Notes under the pieces: generated by a model | Seen by the model: the letters and a program-made list of their open reading frames with translations, nothing else | Databases searched by the model: none | What the model was told of the DNA's origin: nothing | Assembly (NCBI GenBank): GCA_016789845.1 | Contig: JAEUQA010000013.1 | Location: 124,001-188,000 of the forward strand | Source of the DNA: Chromatiales bacterium | Lineage (GTDB): Bacteria; Pseudomonadota; Gammaproteobacteria; Steroidobacterales; GCA-2729495 | DNA: 64,000 bases | Direction: 5' to 3' | Made by a program: the position numbers and the translations under genes | In this document: positions 1-11,117 of the stretch, one piece after another | Position numbering within the stretch: the first letter of the stretch is position 1 | How the letters are laid out: the number at the start of each line of letters is the position of its first letter

Positions 1-2626
<2,626 letters not shown>

Positions 2627-2684
2627 GGGTGCTCCAGGGGATTCTGAGTAACCAGGACGTGGGTCATGGCCGCAAGGAAGGAGA

Positions 2685-4004
2685 TCATTGGCCCGGCGCC
2701 GGCGCAGAGCCGCTGGACACTGGTGAGGCGGGTCTCTCGCCGTCGACCAGAGGCTCGCCCGTCAGCCGTTCGATTTCGGCCAGAATCTCCTGGCCATCGG
2801 TAGCCGAGTCTATGGCGGCGGCACGGGCGTCAAGGAACGAGCGTTGTGCGTCGACGAGTTCAAGGTAGCCGTAGCGGCCGCGCTCGTAGGCGTATTTCGT
2901 CGCCTTCAACGCCTCCTCCAATTGCGGCATGACGTCCCGCTGGAGGGTTTCCGTTTCACGGATCGCCTGCCGAAGTTGCTCGTACAGGCCGTACAGCTGG
3001 GTCCGGGCCTGGATTCGCGCGGCATCACGTTCGACATCCACCAACTCTCGGAGGGCCGTAGCCTCTGCGATGGCCGGCGCAGCCCGTCGACCGGAAAACA
3101 GGGGCACCGAAATGCCCATTACCAGGGCCTGATCTTCTGTCGCCTCAAGTCGACGTATGCCGCCCGAAACCGATAAGTCGGGCCTCCGCAGGCTGCTGAC
3201 CAGCCTGAGTTCCGCGTCGCGCAGCCGCGCTGCTGAAACGAAGCGCAGGAAGTCGGGATTGCCGTCAAGGCGCGCGGCAAGGTTATCGAAGTCCTGCAAG
3301 GGCGGGAACCGGTACAGATCGGCCCTGACCGCGATGTAGTCCGGCCGGGCGCTGGCCCACATGGCAGCCAATCGCTGCCGGGCTGCACGCAGGTCGGCCA
3401 TCGCGCGTTGTTCGTCGATTCCGGACCGGCTGAATGCCGCGCGGGAGCGCAGTAATTCACCCTCCGGGGACTTCGCCGCCCGGACGCGCAGCGCCACATC
3501 GTCCACGGTGCTCTTCGCCAGGGTCGTCCCCTGTTGGGCCAGGGCGAGCTGTTCCTGAGCGGCGGCAACGGCGATGAACCGCCGCGTGACTTCCGCCAGG
3601 ACATCCAGCTGGGCAGCCTGGCGTTCCACGGACAAAATCTCGCGCCCTGACTGGGCAGCGGCCTTGCGCAGCTGACGCTTGTCACCCAGCTCGATGACTT
3701 GCGACAAGGCCATGGTCGCTTCAACCGCGTCCAGCCCCCGGTAGTCACCGCTGCCCAGAACGTTTTCGAGTTCGAAGGAGGCTTCCGTTACTGGCCGCTG
3801 GTCAGCCTGCGCGATGCGGGCCTCCTGCGCCTTCAGGGAAAAGGCGAAGCCCTGCAAGGCCGGGTTAGCGGCAAGGGCACGCTCGATGGCCTGGCCCAGG
3901 GTCAGGGGGGCAACACTATCAGCTTGCTCCGCATGGCCAACGAGCGGTGACAGCCCGACAATCAGCAGGCACGCACTGAGTGTGCGTGCTCGAATCAGAA
4001 ACAT
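2685..4004 (-). CDS. czcC: RND efflux outer membrane factor (CzcC/TolC family)
   Basis: Outer-membrane channel of the metal exporter. I chose the ATG at 4004 (MFLIRARTLSACLLIVGLS, a signal peptide ending near GHAEQ) because GGGAG lies about 8 bases upstream; an in-frame ATG at 4031 would add nine residues. The 439-residue product has the two OEP repeats of the TolC superfamily: TLGQAIERALAANPALQG at the start of repeat one, and long heptad-rich helices with AAQEQLALAQQG and EALKATKYAYERGRYGYLELVDAQRSF in the second. It precedes czcB by about 58 bases and is preceded by a small membrane-associated gene that is probably first in the operon. Confidence 0.92.
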   Translation of the reverse strand: MFLIRARTLSACLLIVGLSPLVGHAEQADSVAPLTLGQAIERALAANPALQGFAFSLKAQEARIAQADQRPVTEASFELENVLGSGDYRGLDAVEATMALSQVIELGDKRQLRKAAAQSGREILSVERQAAQLDVLAEVTRRFIAVAAAQEQLALAQQGTTLAKSTVDDVALRVRAAKSPEGELLRSRAAFSRSGIDEQRAMADLRAARQRLAAMWASARPDYIAVRADLYRFPPLQDFDNLAARLDGNPDFLRFVSAARLRDAELRLVSSLRRPDLSVSGGIRRLEATEDQALVMGISVPLFSGRRAAPAIAEATALRELVDVERDAARIQARTQLYGLYEQLRQAIRETETLQRDVMPQLEEALKATKYAYERGRYGYLELVDAQRSFLDARAAAIDSATDGQEILAEIERLTGEPLVDGERPASPVSSGSAPAPGQ

Positions 4005-4070
4005 GGTGGTCTCCCGGCTCATGAACTGCACGGCTGTGCAGCCCGACGATGGCGACGATCCGCGGGGAGA

Positions 4071-4439
4071 CTAGGTGGGAGGACCTCGAAGCGGGGGCCG
4101 CAGGAACAGGGGCGATCCTGGCACTCGAATCGTTCGAAGCACGGGAAGCAGGGAGGTCTGGTGTGAAATGACCAGCAATAACGCGAACATCAGGACTAGC
4201 GCCCCATCCAGTGAGGGCGGCCAGACCTTACCGAAGACCGGATTGGTCACTTGGACCGTCTGGTCCTGATGGCTGTCGTCAATGCCGGAATCCTCGCCGT
4301 CCCCGTCAGACATGTGGAGGGCGACGGCCGGCCCTGCGCCGTCCAGACAGAGGTGCAGGTGCGGACCACCCAATCGTGGGAGCAGCACGATGGCACAGAG
4401 CACCACAAAAAGAGCGAGTCTTGCTCGGGATCGGATCAT
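4071..4439 (-). CDS. Small protein leading the czc operon
   Basis: A 122-residue protein with an N-terminal hydrophobic segment (ARLALFVVLCAIVLLP), a short His/Asp-rich centre (PHLHLCLDG, SDGDGEDSGIDDSHQD) and a second hydrophobic segment (GALVLMFALLLVISH). Small proteins of this build are common ahead of czcCBA operons (CzcI-like or uncharacterised) and may bind metal in the periplasm, but I do not recognise a domain. The ATG at 4439 is preferred over the TTG at 4451; no strong ribosome binding site is seen for either. It ends about 66 bases before czcC on the same strand, so co-transcription is likely. Confidence 0.7.
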   Translation of the reverse strand: MIRSRARLALFVVLCAIVLLPRLGGPHLHLCLDGAGPAVALHMSDGDGEDSGIDDSHQDQTVQVTNPVFGKVWPPSLDGALVLMFALLLVISHQTSLLPVLRTIRVPGSPLFLRPPLRGPPT

Positions 4440-4630
4440 CGACTGTGACAAGTTGCAATGACGCTCGTTTGATTAGCGCTGGAGACTACGCCGGCACCGG
4501 CGGGTGTGTCCAGTGACGGAAAGCCGCACCCGGGGGACTTGTGACCTGTTCCTCATGTCACGGTCCCCAGCCCGTAGGAGTTCGGGCAACTGCAGCAGAG
4601 CACAGCACTGTGAGCTGAGCGACAACCAGA

Positions 4631-5512
4631 TCAGGGCTTGGCCTTTAGCGCGTGCGTGCCCAGATACGCCGTGATCGTATCGAGTTCTGATGCGCTCGGG
4701 ACCTTCACGCCCGCACCCGCGCCCACTGTTTGGGCCTGGTCAGCAATGTGCGCACGCATTCGCGTCGTGACGTCGCTCCATTCCTTCGCGGTGTGAATCG
4801 AAGGCGACGGCGGCGCATGACACTGGGAACAGTACTTCGATTCGAGATTCGCTCCCTTCGAGTCTGGATCGGGCAACGAAGCTGCGGCGTTCGGCGCCCA
4901 CATCCACCCCATTCCCCGCATCGTCTGCATGTCGCGGTACATCGTGTCGTAGTGCTTCTTCATTAACGCCTGGCGCTTTGCCGGGTCGGTCTCGGCAGAG
5001 ATAGCCGCCATCTGCGAGCGCATCGCCTGCATGTGCTCGTTCATCTGCTTCTGATAGGCGTTCGGCGTCACACCGGGGGGCATGGCCCACCCCATCATTC
5101 CGGATCCCATACCCATACCGGGCCCCATTCCCATGCCGTGGCCCATCATCGGACAGCCCGCCGTCGTGCCCGAGCCCATCATCCCGGGGCCCATCATCCC
5201 GGGTCCCATGAGGCTGGGGTCCATCATTTGCCAATTGGCACAGCCGCCAGCATTCATCCCGGGCATTTGCCGCATGGAGCGCATGTGGTCCTGCATCATT
5301 CCCCAGTGGCGCTGCATGGCCTGGTTCTGCGCCTCCGGGCCGGCCGCCCCCTTCAGTTGGGCGAGTTCATTGCTGAGATCATCCACCTGCTTCTGAAGTG
5401 TCTGAATGGTCTGCTGATCCGAGGGTGTGGTGGGCGCAGCCTGGACTCCGGCGACGAGCAAGAAAGCGGCGCACAGGGAGAAGGCAAATTTCGTTCGCGG
5501 GCTGCTGCTCAT
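4631..5512 (-). CDS. Met-rich periplasmic c-type cytochrome-like protein
   Basis: A 293-residue exported protein: signal peptide (residues 1-26, FSLCAAFLLVAGVQAAP), a short coiled coil (QTIQTLQKQVDDLSNELAQL, about 36-55), a very Met/Gly/His-rich region (about 65-200, with repeated GPGMM and GHGMGMG), and a C-terminal haem site CSQCH (228-232). One CxxCH motif means one covalently bound haem. The Met-rich region resembles copper-binding segments, so a periplasmic metal-binding or redox role is plausible but unproven. The ATG at 5512 follows GAGGAT by about 8 bases; the frame stays open upstream to 5860, but that part has no cytochrome-like content. Its promoter carries a MerR-type operator, tying it to the regulator gene just upstream. 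Confidence 0.85.
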   Translation of the reverse strand: MSSSPRTKFAFSLCAAFLLVAGVQAAPTTPSDQQTIQTLQKQVDDLSNELAQLKGAAGPEAQNQAMQRHWGMMQDHMRSMRQMPGMNAGGCANWQMMDPSLMGPGMMGPGMMGSGTTAGCPMMGHGMGMGPGMGMGSGMMGWAMPPGVTPNAYQKQMNEHMQAMRSQMAAISAETDPAKRQALMKKHYDTMYRDMQTMRGMGWMWAPNAAASLPDPDSKGANLESKYCSQCHAPPSPSIHTAKEWSDVTTRMRAHIADQAQTVGAGAGVKVPSASELDTITAYLGTHALKAKP

Positions 5513-5555
5513 GGCAATAATCCTCGTTGGGATCCCCAGGGTTCCGTAGTTAAGT

Positions 5556-5586
5556 AGCATCAACCCTATAGCTACTAGAGAGTCAA
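5556..5586 (-). promoter_or_regulatory. MerR-type operator/promoter for the Met-rich cytochrome gene
   Basis: Read on the minus strand: -35 TTGACT (5581-5586), a 19-bp spacer containing the imperfect palindrome CTCTAGTAGCTATAG, then a -10-like GATGCT (5556-5561). The overlong 19-bp spacer with a dyad is the diagnostic layout of MerR-family activated promoters. The same -35 and CTCTAGT half-site occur in the promoter at 6027-6057, so both are probably controlled by the MerR protein encoded between them. Confidence 0.8.
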
Positions 5587-5609
5587 GGTCGACGAACTCG
5601 CGCGACGCG

Positions 5610-6005
5610 TTAACCCCCGATGCTTCCGAGTTCTTTGAGAATCTGGCAATCCGCGACGCGGCGCCCGTCACAGGAGGTAATGAGGCGCCCAAGAGTCCGC
5701 TCAAGGCGACGCAGACCGGCCAGCTTGCTGCGGACCTCCGACAGGTGTGCCTCGGCGAGCGCCGTAATCTCTGCGCAGGATTGCCTGGGGTCGTGCGCCA
5801 GTGCCTGGAGACTCCGGATCTCGCCGATCGAGAATCCCAGGTCCCGGCAGTGACGCACAAACATCAACTGGCGGAGGTGGTCCTGACCGTACTGACGGTA
5901 TCCGGAAGGACTGCGAGGCGGTGCGGCCAGCAAGCCGATTCGCTCGTAATAGCGGATCGTTTCGACTTTGGTCTCGGTCCGGGTCGCGAGCTGTCCAATT
6001 TGCAT
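5610..6005 (-). CDS. MerR-family metal-responsive regulator (CadR/PbrR/ZntR branch)
   Basis: A 131-residue activator with the MerR winged helix at the N-terminus (QIGQLATRTETKVETIRYYE, then SGYRQYG), a dimerisation helix (about 75-108) and a short metal-binding loop. Cysteines at 77, 112 and 120 match the three metal-ligand positions of CadR, PbrR and ZntR type regulators, so Cd(II), Pb(II) or Zn(II) is the likely inducer; Hg is less likely. It lies between two promoters with the same overlong-spacer dyad: one drives the divergent CDF exporter, the other the downstream cytochrome-like gene. Metal specificity is inferred from cysteine spacing only. Confidence 0.93.
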   Translation of the reverse strand: MQIGQLATRTETKVETIRYYERIGLLAAPPRSPSGYRQYGQDHLRQLMFVRHCRDLGFSIGEIRSLQALAHDPRQSCAEITALAEAHLSEVRSKLAGLRRLERTLGRLITSCDGRRVADCQILKELGSIGG

Positions 6006-6026
6006 GGCCGATCCCTCGCGTCTGGC

Positions 6027-6057
6027 TTGACTCTCTAGTCAGTATAGGCTTGACCAT
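6027..6057 (+). promoter_or_regulatory. MerR-type operator/promoter for the CDF exporter
   Basis: -35 TTGACT (6027-6032), 19-bp spacer with CTCTAGTCAGTATAG, then -10-like GACCAT (6052-6057), about 33 bases ahead of the CDF start codon. The layout and the -35-proximal half-site are the same as at 5556-5586. Confidence 0.82.
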
Positions 6058-6090
6058 GAACCGGCCGCCATAACGGGGCATGGATTCACT

Positions 6091-6684
6091 ATGGGCGACT
6101 GTGCGTGCCATGACACCGCTGCGGAAACGGCGGATCAGCGGCGCGCGATTGCGATCGCTCTCGCCCTCAATCTCGCGATGTTTGTGATCGGCACCGTCGC
6201 AGGGCTCCTGGCTGAATCGGCCAGTCTGTTGGCCGACGCCCTCGATATGCTGGCCGACGCGTCCGCTTACGGTATTGCGCTGCTGGCGATCGGGCGGACA
6301 GCAACGTTCAAGCAGCGGGCCGCCACAGCCAGTGGACTGATCCTGGCAGCTCTCGGATCGGGTGTGGTGCTTGAGACCATCCATCGCGCAGTGGCGGGTA
6401 GCGAACCGGAAGGCTGGATCATCGTTGGCGGGGCAATGCTGTCGCTGGTCATCAACGCGAGCGTGCTGCGACTCCTCCATCGCTACCGGAACGGCGAGGC
6501 ACATCTGCGGGCCTCGTGGATTTTCACCCGCGCCGACGTCGTCGCCAATGTCGGCGTCATCGCAGCCGGCATGCTGGTGCTCGTCACCGGTAGTCGAGTG
6601 CCTGACCTCGTCGTCGGTTGCCTGATCGGGGCATACGTCATCAAAGAGGCCTTTGAGATCCTGCGGGATGCTCGGCGAGCCTGA
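6091..6684 (+). CDS. Short cation diffusion facilitator (CDF) family metal exporter
   Basis: A 197-residue inner-membrane protein with about six hydrophobic segments and no C-terminal cytoplasmic domain, as in the short CDF subfamily found beside MerR regulators. The transport-site pattern is visible in the second membrane helix (SLLADALDMLAD) and again in the fifth (TRADVVANVGV). The N-terminus has a CACH motif that may bind metal. It is divergent from the MerR gene and has a MerR-type promoter, so induction by the same metal is expected. GGGCG-type codon usage matches the island backbone rather than the AT-rich region further right. Confidence 0.88.
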   Translation: MGDCACHDTAAETADQRRAIAIALALNLAMFVIGTVAGLLAESASLLADALDMLADASAYGIALLAIGRTATFKQRAATASGLILAALGSGVVLETIHRAVAGSEPEGWIIVGGAMLSLVINASVLRLLHRYRNGEAHLRASWIFTRADVVANVGVIAAGMLVLVTGSRVPDLVVGCLIGAYVIKEAFEILRDARRA

Positions 6685-6701
6685 CCCACCGTTGAGCGGT
6701 C

Positions 6702-8645
6702 CTAGCGAGACAGCGTCCTCTGTCGACCCAGCTGCCAAGTGACACTGTCCCCGCGGACGATGGCACTCATCGCCTGCCCCTCGCGTCCGGCGAGCACCGG
6801 CCGCCAGGGCACCAGGGAGAACCCACGGCCGTCGTCGAGCACGGCGAACTGGCCGCTGGCGAACCACATTGCCCGGCGGTACGTCCCGCTGATCGCCTGC
6901 CCCTCTCGGAAAGGTCGGTAGGTACGGCCCGTCTCTGCCGCAATCTTGGCCGCCCCTGCCGCCAAGTCGCGCTGGCGGAGCCTGGCGATTGCATCTCGGG
7001 CGAATACCACATGTCCATCCCGGGACTCTGCCAGCTGATGTTCCACGAGGAACGCGCCACGCGTCGCGAGCAGGCTGCGAACCTCTCCCCCGAACCCTTG
7101 CGTGCCGATCCCGGCACCACCGGTGACGAGCTGCTGATCGAGCCAGGTGGCGCCGATCACCCGGACCTGCCGCTCGACCGGAAGTACTGACTTCAGCTCG
7201 ACCTCCAGGTTGTTGCCGTCACGCAGATCGAACAGCCGGCCGCGCTCTGGCAGATCCGGCGGGACGCGCCACACCCCATCCGCAACTCGCTCGACCACGC
7301 CGGCACGGCGGAGCGCCTCCAGGCGCCGGACGTGCGCGGTGACGAAGGCGTCCGGATCCTGACCGGGACGCGCTGACAACCGGGCCACCGTGAGGTGGCG
7401 AGCCGTGCGGTAGTGGCCGTCCGTGGCGAGTGCCGCGATCGTCTGATCTGAGCTGCGGACACCGTCCCGCACTCGGACCGCCACGATGCCCCCGACCGGC
7501 AACTCACTCAGATCGATCCGGGCGGGCAGCGCCACGTGGTGTGCCCGCCCCTCCAGCCCATCCACGATCAGGTAACCCCGGTCCTGGAGCTCGTCGGCCA
7601 GCCCCTTGGCCGCGATGCGACCCACCACCGGCTGGGCCGCTGCCGCGGCGTCGAAGAATGCGAACTGGCGCCGCTCAGTGCCGAAGGCACGCTGCATCGT
7701 GCGGATGATGTCGCCGCGCTCCCCCAGGTCCCGCAGGGTCTGCTCTGCCCGCGGATCGATTGTCCAGACACTGGGAGCTGCTTCGCGGGCCATACCCATC
7801 TGCCTGAGCTGCTGCAGGCGACCGATCATCAACGAGCGTCGAAATCGCCCAACAGCCTCGGCCGGCACGATGCGGAGGTCAACGTGACCGTCCTGGGCCA
7901 GCCGCTGGAGCGAGCGATCCAGACTGGTCCAACGGTCCTGACTGATCTCGCGGGTCAGGCTGGCCTGAATCTCGCGCTCGGAGCGCGGCCCCAACCACTC
8001 GGTGGCCAGCTCGGCCGCCCTCAGCCGCATCCCGTGAGAAATGTAGTCACGGGCAATCACCAGATCGCGTCCCGACTCATCACGGCCGCGAATGACGACG
8101 TGGGTGTGCGGGTCGTCCGTGTCCCAGTGGTCGACCGCGATCCACTCCAGCCGTGTGCCCAAGTCCTGCTCGAGGCGGCCCATCAGCCGGCGCGTGTACG
8201 ATCGCAAGTCGCCAATCTCAGTCGCATCCTCCGGCGAGACGATCACGCGGAACTGGTGGCGATCCCCTGCACCCGCGGCAACGAACGCTGCTGCATCGGC
8301 AGTCTCGGCCTGGGGGCCATAGGCTTGACCGGGACCACCCTCGCGGCTGACTCCCGCCCGTTCCAGATAGCGGAGGTGATTTCCAATGGACTTGAGGCCA
8401 GTCGACCCAAGTCGCACGACACGGATCTTTACAGCCACCCGACGATTCGTAGCCTTGCCATGGCCCATCGCCAGCCGAGCCGCTACGAGCCCCCGGCCCT
8501 TCTGCGCGCCAGGCCTGCTCCCAGACTGGCCCGCGCGAGAGACGGCCTTTTGGACGCGACTAACGAACCGAACCGGCTCTGCATGCCCGCGCCCCCGGGG
8601 CGGTCCGAGCCTTGGACGGAATTGGTCGTCTTCCCAGTCAGCCAT
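6702..8645 (-). CDS. Relaxase/mobilisation nuclease, DUF3363 family
   Basis: A 647-residue protein that should nick the transfer origin and lead the strand during conjugation. The N-terminal half holds the VirD2/TraI-like relaxase core: RHQFRVIVSPED near 129-140, and the metal-binding histidine motif DDPHTHVVIRG (177-187) that coordinates the catalytic cation. A Tyr at about 149 (LRSYTRRLM) is a candidate nucleophile. The C-terminal half is the DUF3363 region found in relaxases of proteobacterial integrative elements. It is last in the leftward order DUF2840 - TraF peptidase - relaxase, a conserved neighbourhood in such elements. The gene appears intact. Confidence 0.92.
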   Translation of the reverse strand: MADWEDDQFRPRLGPPRGRGHAEPVRFVSRVQKAVSRAGQSGSRPGAQKGRGLVAARLAMGHGKATNRRVAVKIRVVRLGSTGLKSIGNHLRYLERAGVSREGGPGQAYGPQAETADAAAFVAAGAGDRHQFRVIVSPEDATEIGDLRSYTRRLMGRLEQDLGTRLEWIAVDHWDTDDPHTHVVIRGRDESGRDLVIARDYISHGMRLRAAELATEWLGPRSEREIQASLTREISQDRWTSLDRSLQRLAQDGHVDLRIVPAEAVGRFRRSLMIGRLQQLRQMGMAREAAPSVWTIDPRAEQTLRDLGERGDIIRTMQRAFGTERRQFAFFDAAAAAQPVVGRIAAKGLADELQDRGYLIVDGLEGRAHHVALPARIDLSELPVGGIVAVRVRDGVRSSDQTIAALATDGHYRTARHLTVARLSARPGQDPDAFVTAHVRRLEALRRAGVVERVADGVWRVPPDLPERGRLFDLRDGNNLEVELKSVLPVERQVRVIGATWLDQQLVTGGAGIGTQGFGGEVRSLLATRGAFLVEHQLAESRDGHVVFARDAIARLRQRDLAAGAAKIAAETGRTYRPFREGQAISGTYRRAMWFASGQFAVLDDGRGFSLVPWRPVLAGREGQAMSAIVRGDSVTWQLGRQRTLSR

Positions 8646-8963
8646 GACTGCCGGTCATCATCGCCCGTCGTGGTCCAGCGTAGACGGCACTGGTGGACGC
8701 CCGCCAGCTCCACCAATCCTGAAAACTTCCGGCACCGATCCCTGCGCGCGGCGTGCCGCGTCTCCCAATGTGCAGACATAGAATGTTGGCCCGGCGTGAG
8801 CCGTGGCCTTTTATCTTGCTAAGCACCCGATCCTCCCCCTGTCGCTCTTCACTCCCGGCATCGTCTCGGGCCACTACTGCGAGTGAACCTGTCACCAATC
8901 TGTCAGCGCGTTGTACAGCGACCGTGCGATGACCTGTCATCCACCCTGTCAGTGACCTGTTGA
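8646..8963. other. Non-coding gap with direct repeats, possible transfer-origin region
   Basis: No convincing gene on either strand. It contains ACCTGTCACCAATCTGTCAG (8887-8906) and a near copy, ACCTGTCA..CTGTCAG (8932-8952), followed at once by a third partial ACCTGTTGAT. The repeats sit directly upstream of the relaxase gene, where an oriT or a regulator binding site would be expected. Function is inferred from position only. Confidence 0.4.
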
Positions 8964-9473
8964 TCACCAGGTCCACAGCGCCACCGCCCGACCGATCACC
9001 AGCCGTCTGGGAATCGGTCCGAAATACCGACTGTCGAAGGACGCGGGACTGTCGTGACTGAGCAGGAACAGCTCCTCGACCTTGAGTGCGCGACAGCCTC
9101 GCCAAGGCGTCAGCGGACGACCGAGGCCGTCCCGCTCCAGCAGTCGGACTGGCAGCTCACGATCGACCCTGAGGACCCTGTCCCGCACGCATACTTTCTG
9201 CCCGGCCACCGCTCCGACACGCTTCAGGATGGGTACGGACTCGGGCAGGTAGTGGCGTTCGTCGGCAATCCTGGCAGCGCTGCTCGGCAGGTGGGCCAAC
9301 ACCACGTCGCCGACGCCTGACTCTTGCACCGACACCACCACGTACCAACCCAGGGGCGCACTGGCCGTGGCGTTGTAGACCAGGCGTACTGGCAAGGTCA
9401 TTGCCACCGGCAGTGCGATCACGGCAACGCCCAAGGCAGCGCAGATGACCGTCCGTAACGCTGTCACGGTCAT
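8964..9473 (-). CDS. traF: S26-family signal peptidase, TraF-like
   Basis: Serine protease with one N-terminal membrane helix; TraF-type peptidases mature conjugative pilins or coupling components. From the ATG at 9473 (ATGA overlap with the preceding stop) the protein has 169 residues: hydrophobic segment, then NATASAPLGWY, where the Ser before APLGWY (residue 38) is the catalytic nucleophile, and ILKRVGAVAGQKV, whose Lys at 84 is the general base. An in-frame ATG at 9491 would add six residues. It lies between DUF2840 and the relaxase, the usual place in these elements. Confidence 0.9.
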   Translation of the reverse strand: MTVTALRTVICAALGVAVIALPVAMTLPVRLVYNATASAPLGWYVVVSVQESGVGDVVLAHLPSSAARIADERHYLPESVPILKRVGAVAGQKVCVRDRVLRVDRELPVRLLERDGLGRPLTPWRGCRALKVEELFLLSHDSPASFDSRYFGPIPRRLVIGRAVALWTW

Positions 9474-9934
9474 GGCTGGATGTCGTGCCATTGCCGGTAC
9501 GCCTCGTGCTGGGCCGGTTCGTACTCTGGCAACGGTTGACGAGCCGCCAGCCGGTTGTGGACCGTGCGCCAGTAGTGCGGGCTGACAGCAAGGGGAACGA
9601 TGCCCTGCTGCTCGATTCGACGGATGAGCTGGAGCATCGCTTGCACCCGCTCTCGACCGTCCACCTTGAGCAGGATCTCAGCACCCGGTGTTACGTGGGG
9701 AATGGTTTGTGCGACGTCACCCGGACGGACCGTGCGCAGGACGGCCAGCCACCAGACCACGGTGCCGTAGCGATTGGCCTGCCAGTGCACGAGCGCCAGG
9801 GAGGCCTGCGGCGTGAACCAGACCTCGCGCCGGAATCGATCGATTCGGCGCTCCTGGATGGGTCTCCCGAAGCGCAGCCGGACGCTTACACGCTCCGCTA
9901 CAAACACCAGACGAACCTGGGTCAGCGTGCCCAC
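9470..9934 (-). CDS. DUF2840 family protein
   Basis: A 154-residue protein recognisable as DUF2840 by its conserved core (VWFTPQASLALVHWQANRYGTVVWWLAVLR) and by position just upstream of a TraF-type peptidase. The function is unknown; the family is almost confined to conjugative plasmids and integrative elements. Start is GTG at 9934. It overlaps the next gene by four bases, so the two are translationally coupled. Confidence 0.85.
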   Translation of the reverse strand: MGTLTQVRLVFVAERVSVRLRFGRPIQERRIDRFRREVWFTPQASLALVHWQANRYGTVVWWLAVLRTVRPGDVAQTIPHVTPGAEILLKVDGRERVQAMLQLIRRIEQQGIVPLAVSPHYWRTVHNRLAARQPLPEYEPAQHEAYRQWHDIQP

Positions 9935-10170
9935 GACGTAAGTCCCTCGCTCCGTGTGGGCTCACCTGGGTGCGTCGTTGCCGGCTGCGCGCTGCTCGGG
10001 GTTCTCTCCGGTTCCCTTTCGAATAACTCTTCCGAGTTCTGAGTTCTATCGGTCTCGGTGTCCGGCCGGAGTCCAAATCTGCCGCCCAGAGATCTCTTTA
10101 GGGGTTCAAGATATTTAGAAGATTTACGGGCGCGAATTCCGCATTCAGAACAACGGGTTAAACCCCCTCC

Positions 10171-10257
10171 GCACGCCTGATAGCACGATAGTCGCACGCC
10201 TGATAGCACGATAGTTGCCACGCCTGATAGCACGAGGCTGTTCACAACTTATCCACA
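10171..10257. other. Putative replication origin: three iterons and a DnaA box
   Basis: The 17-bp unit CACGCCTGATAGCACGA occurs three times at 10172-10188, 10195-10211 and 10219-10235, spaced 23 and 24 bp, about two helical turns. The first two copies are identical over 22 bp. A perfect DnaA box, TTATCCACA, lies at 10249-10257 inside the last codons of repA. Iterons plus a DnaA box next to a RepA gene is the layout of an iteron-type oriV. In an integrated element this may allow autonomous replication after excision. Confidence 0.75.
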
Positions 10258-11114
10258 GACCGCAGCGCCTGGACGAGGTCCTGCATCCGGGTGCGGAACG
10301 CGGTTGGCATCGGGGCAAACGCCAGCGATTCCCGACCCGCTCCGCTGCGACTCACTGCGAGCGTGTACCCAGGCAGGCGGCCCTGACGGGCAATCCGCCG
10401 CAAGTCGCCCGCGAAGTCGGCGTACTGCGCACTGCTGCCGGACTTCCGGTACAGGTACTCAAAGTCGAAACGCCAGCCGGCGGGCTGACGGCCGCCGTGT
10501 TTACGCACCAGGCGATACAGCCAGCGCTCAATGCCGCCGGTGAGATGGAAGTACCGCGGGTCGATGCGCAGCGCCTGATGGGGCTCAAGCAGCGTCTGGT
10601 ACAACCAATCCGGCAGGATCAACTCCACGCCGAGCGGCTTGCCGTTCCGATCACTGCCGCCGCGCCACTCATTCAGCCACGAGAACCGGTGCAGCCGCTG
10701 CGCGTCGGCCTGTCGCAGAGACGTCGCCACGCTGGTTGACTGCAGGCGGTCCAAGGCACCCCGCAACCGTTCGTAATCGTGTCGGGAGGTGCCCCGGCCG
10801 ATGTACGTCAGGATGTCGTAGGGCGTGGCAACCACCAGACGAGAGGTCGGCAATCCTGCGTTCCGGGCACCGACAATCTGCGAGGTCACCCAGATCAGGA
10901 TGTCGGCATCCCAGATGGTAGCCATGCCGTGAGCCAGCGTCCCCGCCACCCGGGTCGTGACGGTCCCGGACTGGAACCGGATCGGCGTTACCCGCGGCGT
11001 CTTGGCGAGCGAAAAGAACGGGTAGGCCATCAGCATCTGCAGGTCACAGGGCGGTGGCGGACGCGTCAACGGCCGGAACGGCCACAGCGAATGGGGTTGA
11101 CCGGGAGATGGCAC
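10242..11114 (-). CDS. repA: Replication initiator protein A (RepA)
   Basis: A 290-residue plasmid-type initiator. Family signatures are YPFFSLAKTPRVTPIRF near residue 31, then ATIWDADILIWVTSQI and RYFHLTGGIERWLYRLVRKHGG, typical of the RepA group in proteobacterial plasmids and integrative elements. It should bind the iterons directly downstream (10171-10235). GTG at 11114 is used as start, three bases after the AlpA-like gene stops, so the two are coupled; an internal ATG near residue 27 is an alternative. The 3' end overlaps a perfect DnaA box. Confidence 0.92.
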   Translation of the reverse strand: MPSPGQPHSLWPFRPLTRPPPPCDLQMLMAYPFFSLAKTPRVTPIRFQSGTVTTRVAGTLAHGMATIWDADILIWVTSQIVGARNAGLPTSRLVVATPYDILTYIGRGTSRHDYERLRGALDRLQSTSVATSLRQADAQRLHRFSWLNEWRGGSDRNGKPLGVELILPDWLYQTLLEPHQALRIDPRYFHLTGGIERWLYRLVRKHGGRQPAGWRFDFEYLYRKSGSSAQYADFAGDLRRIARQGRLPGYTLAVSRSGAGRESLAFAPMPTAFRTRMQDLVQALRSVDKL

Positions 11115-11117
11115 GAG

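Noticed and set aside
4513..4630. Metal-responsive promoter for the czc operon
   Set aside because: I looked for a MerR-type overlong spacer or a two-component direct repeat upstream of 4439 and found none clear enough to report.
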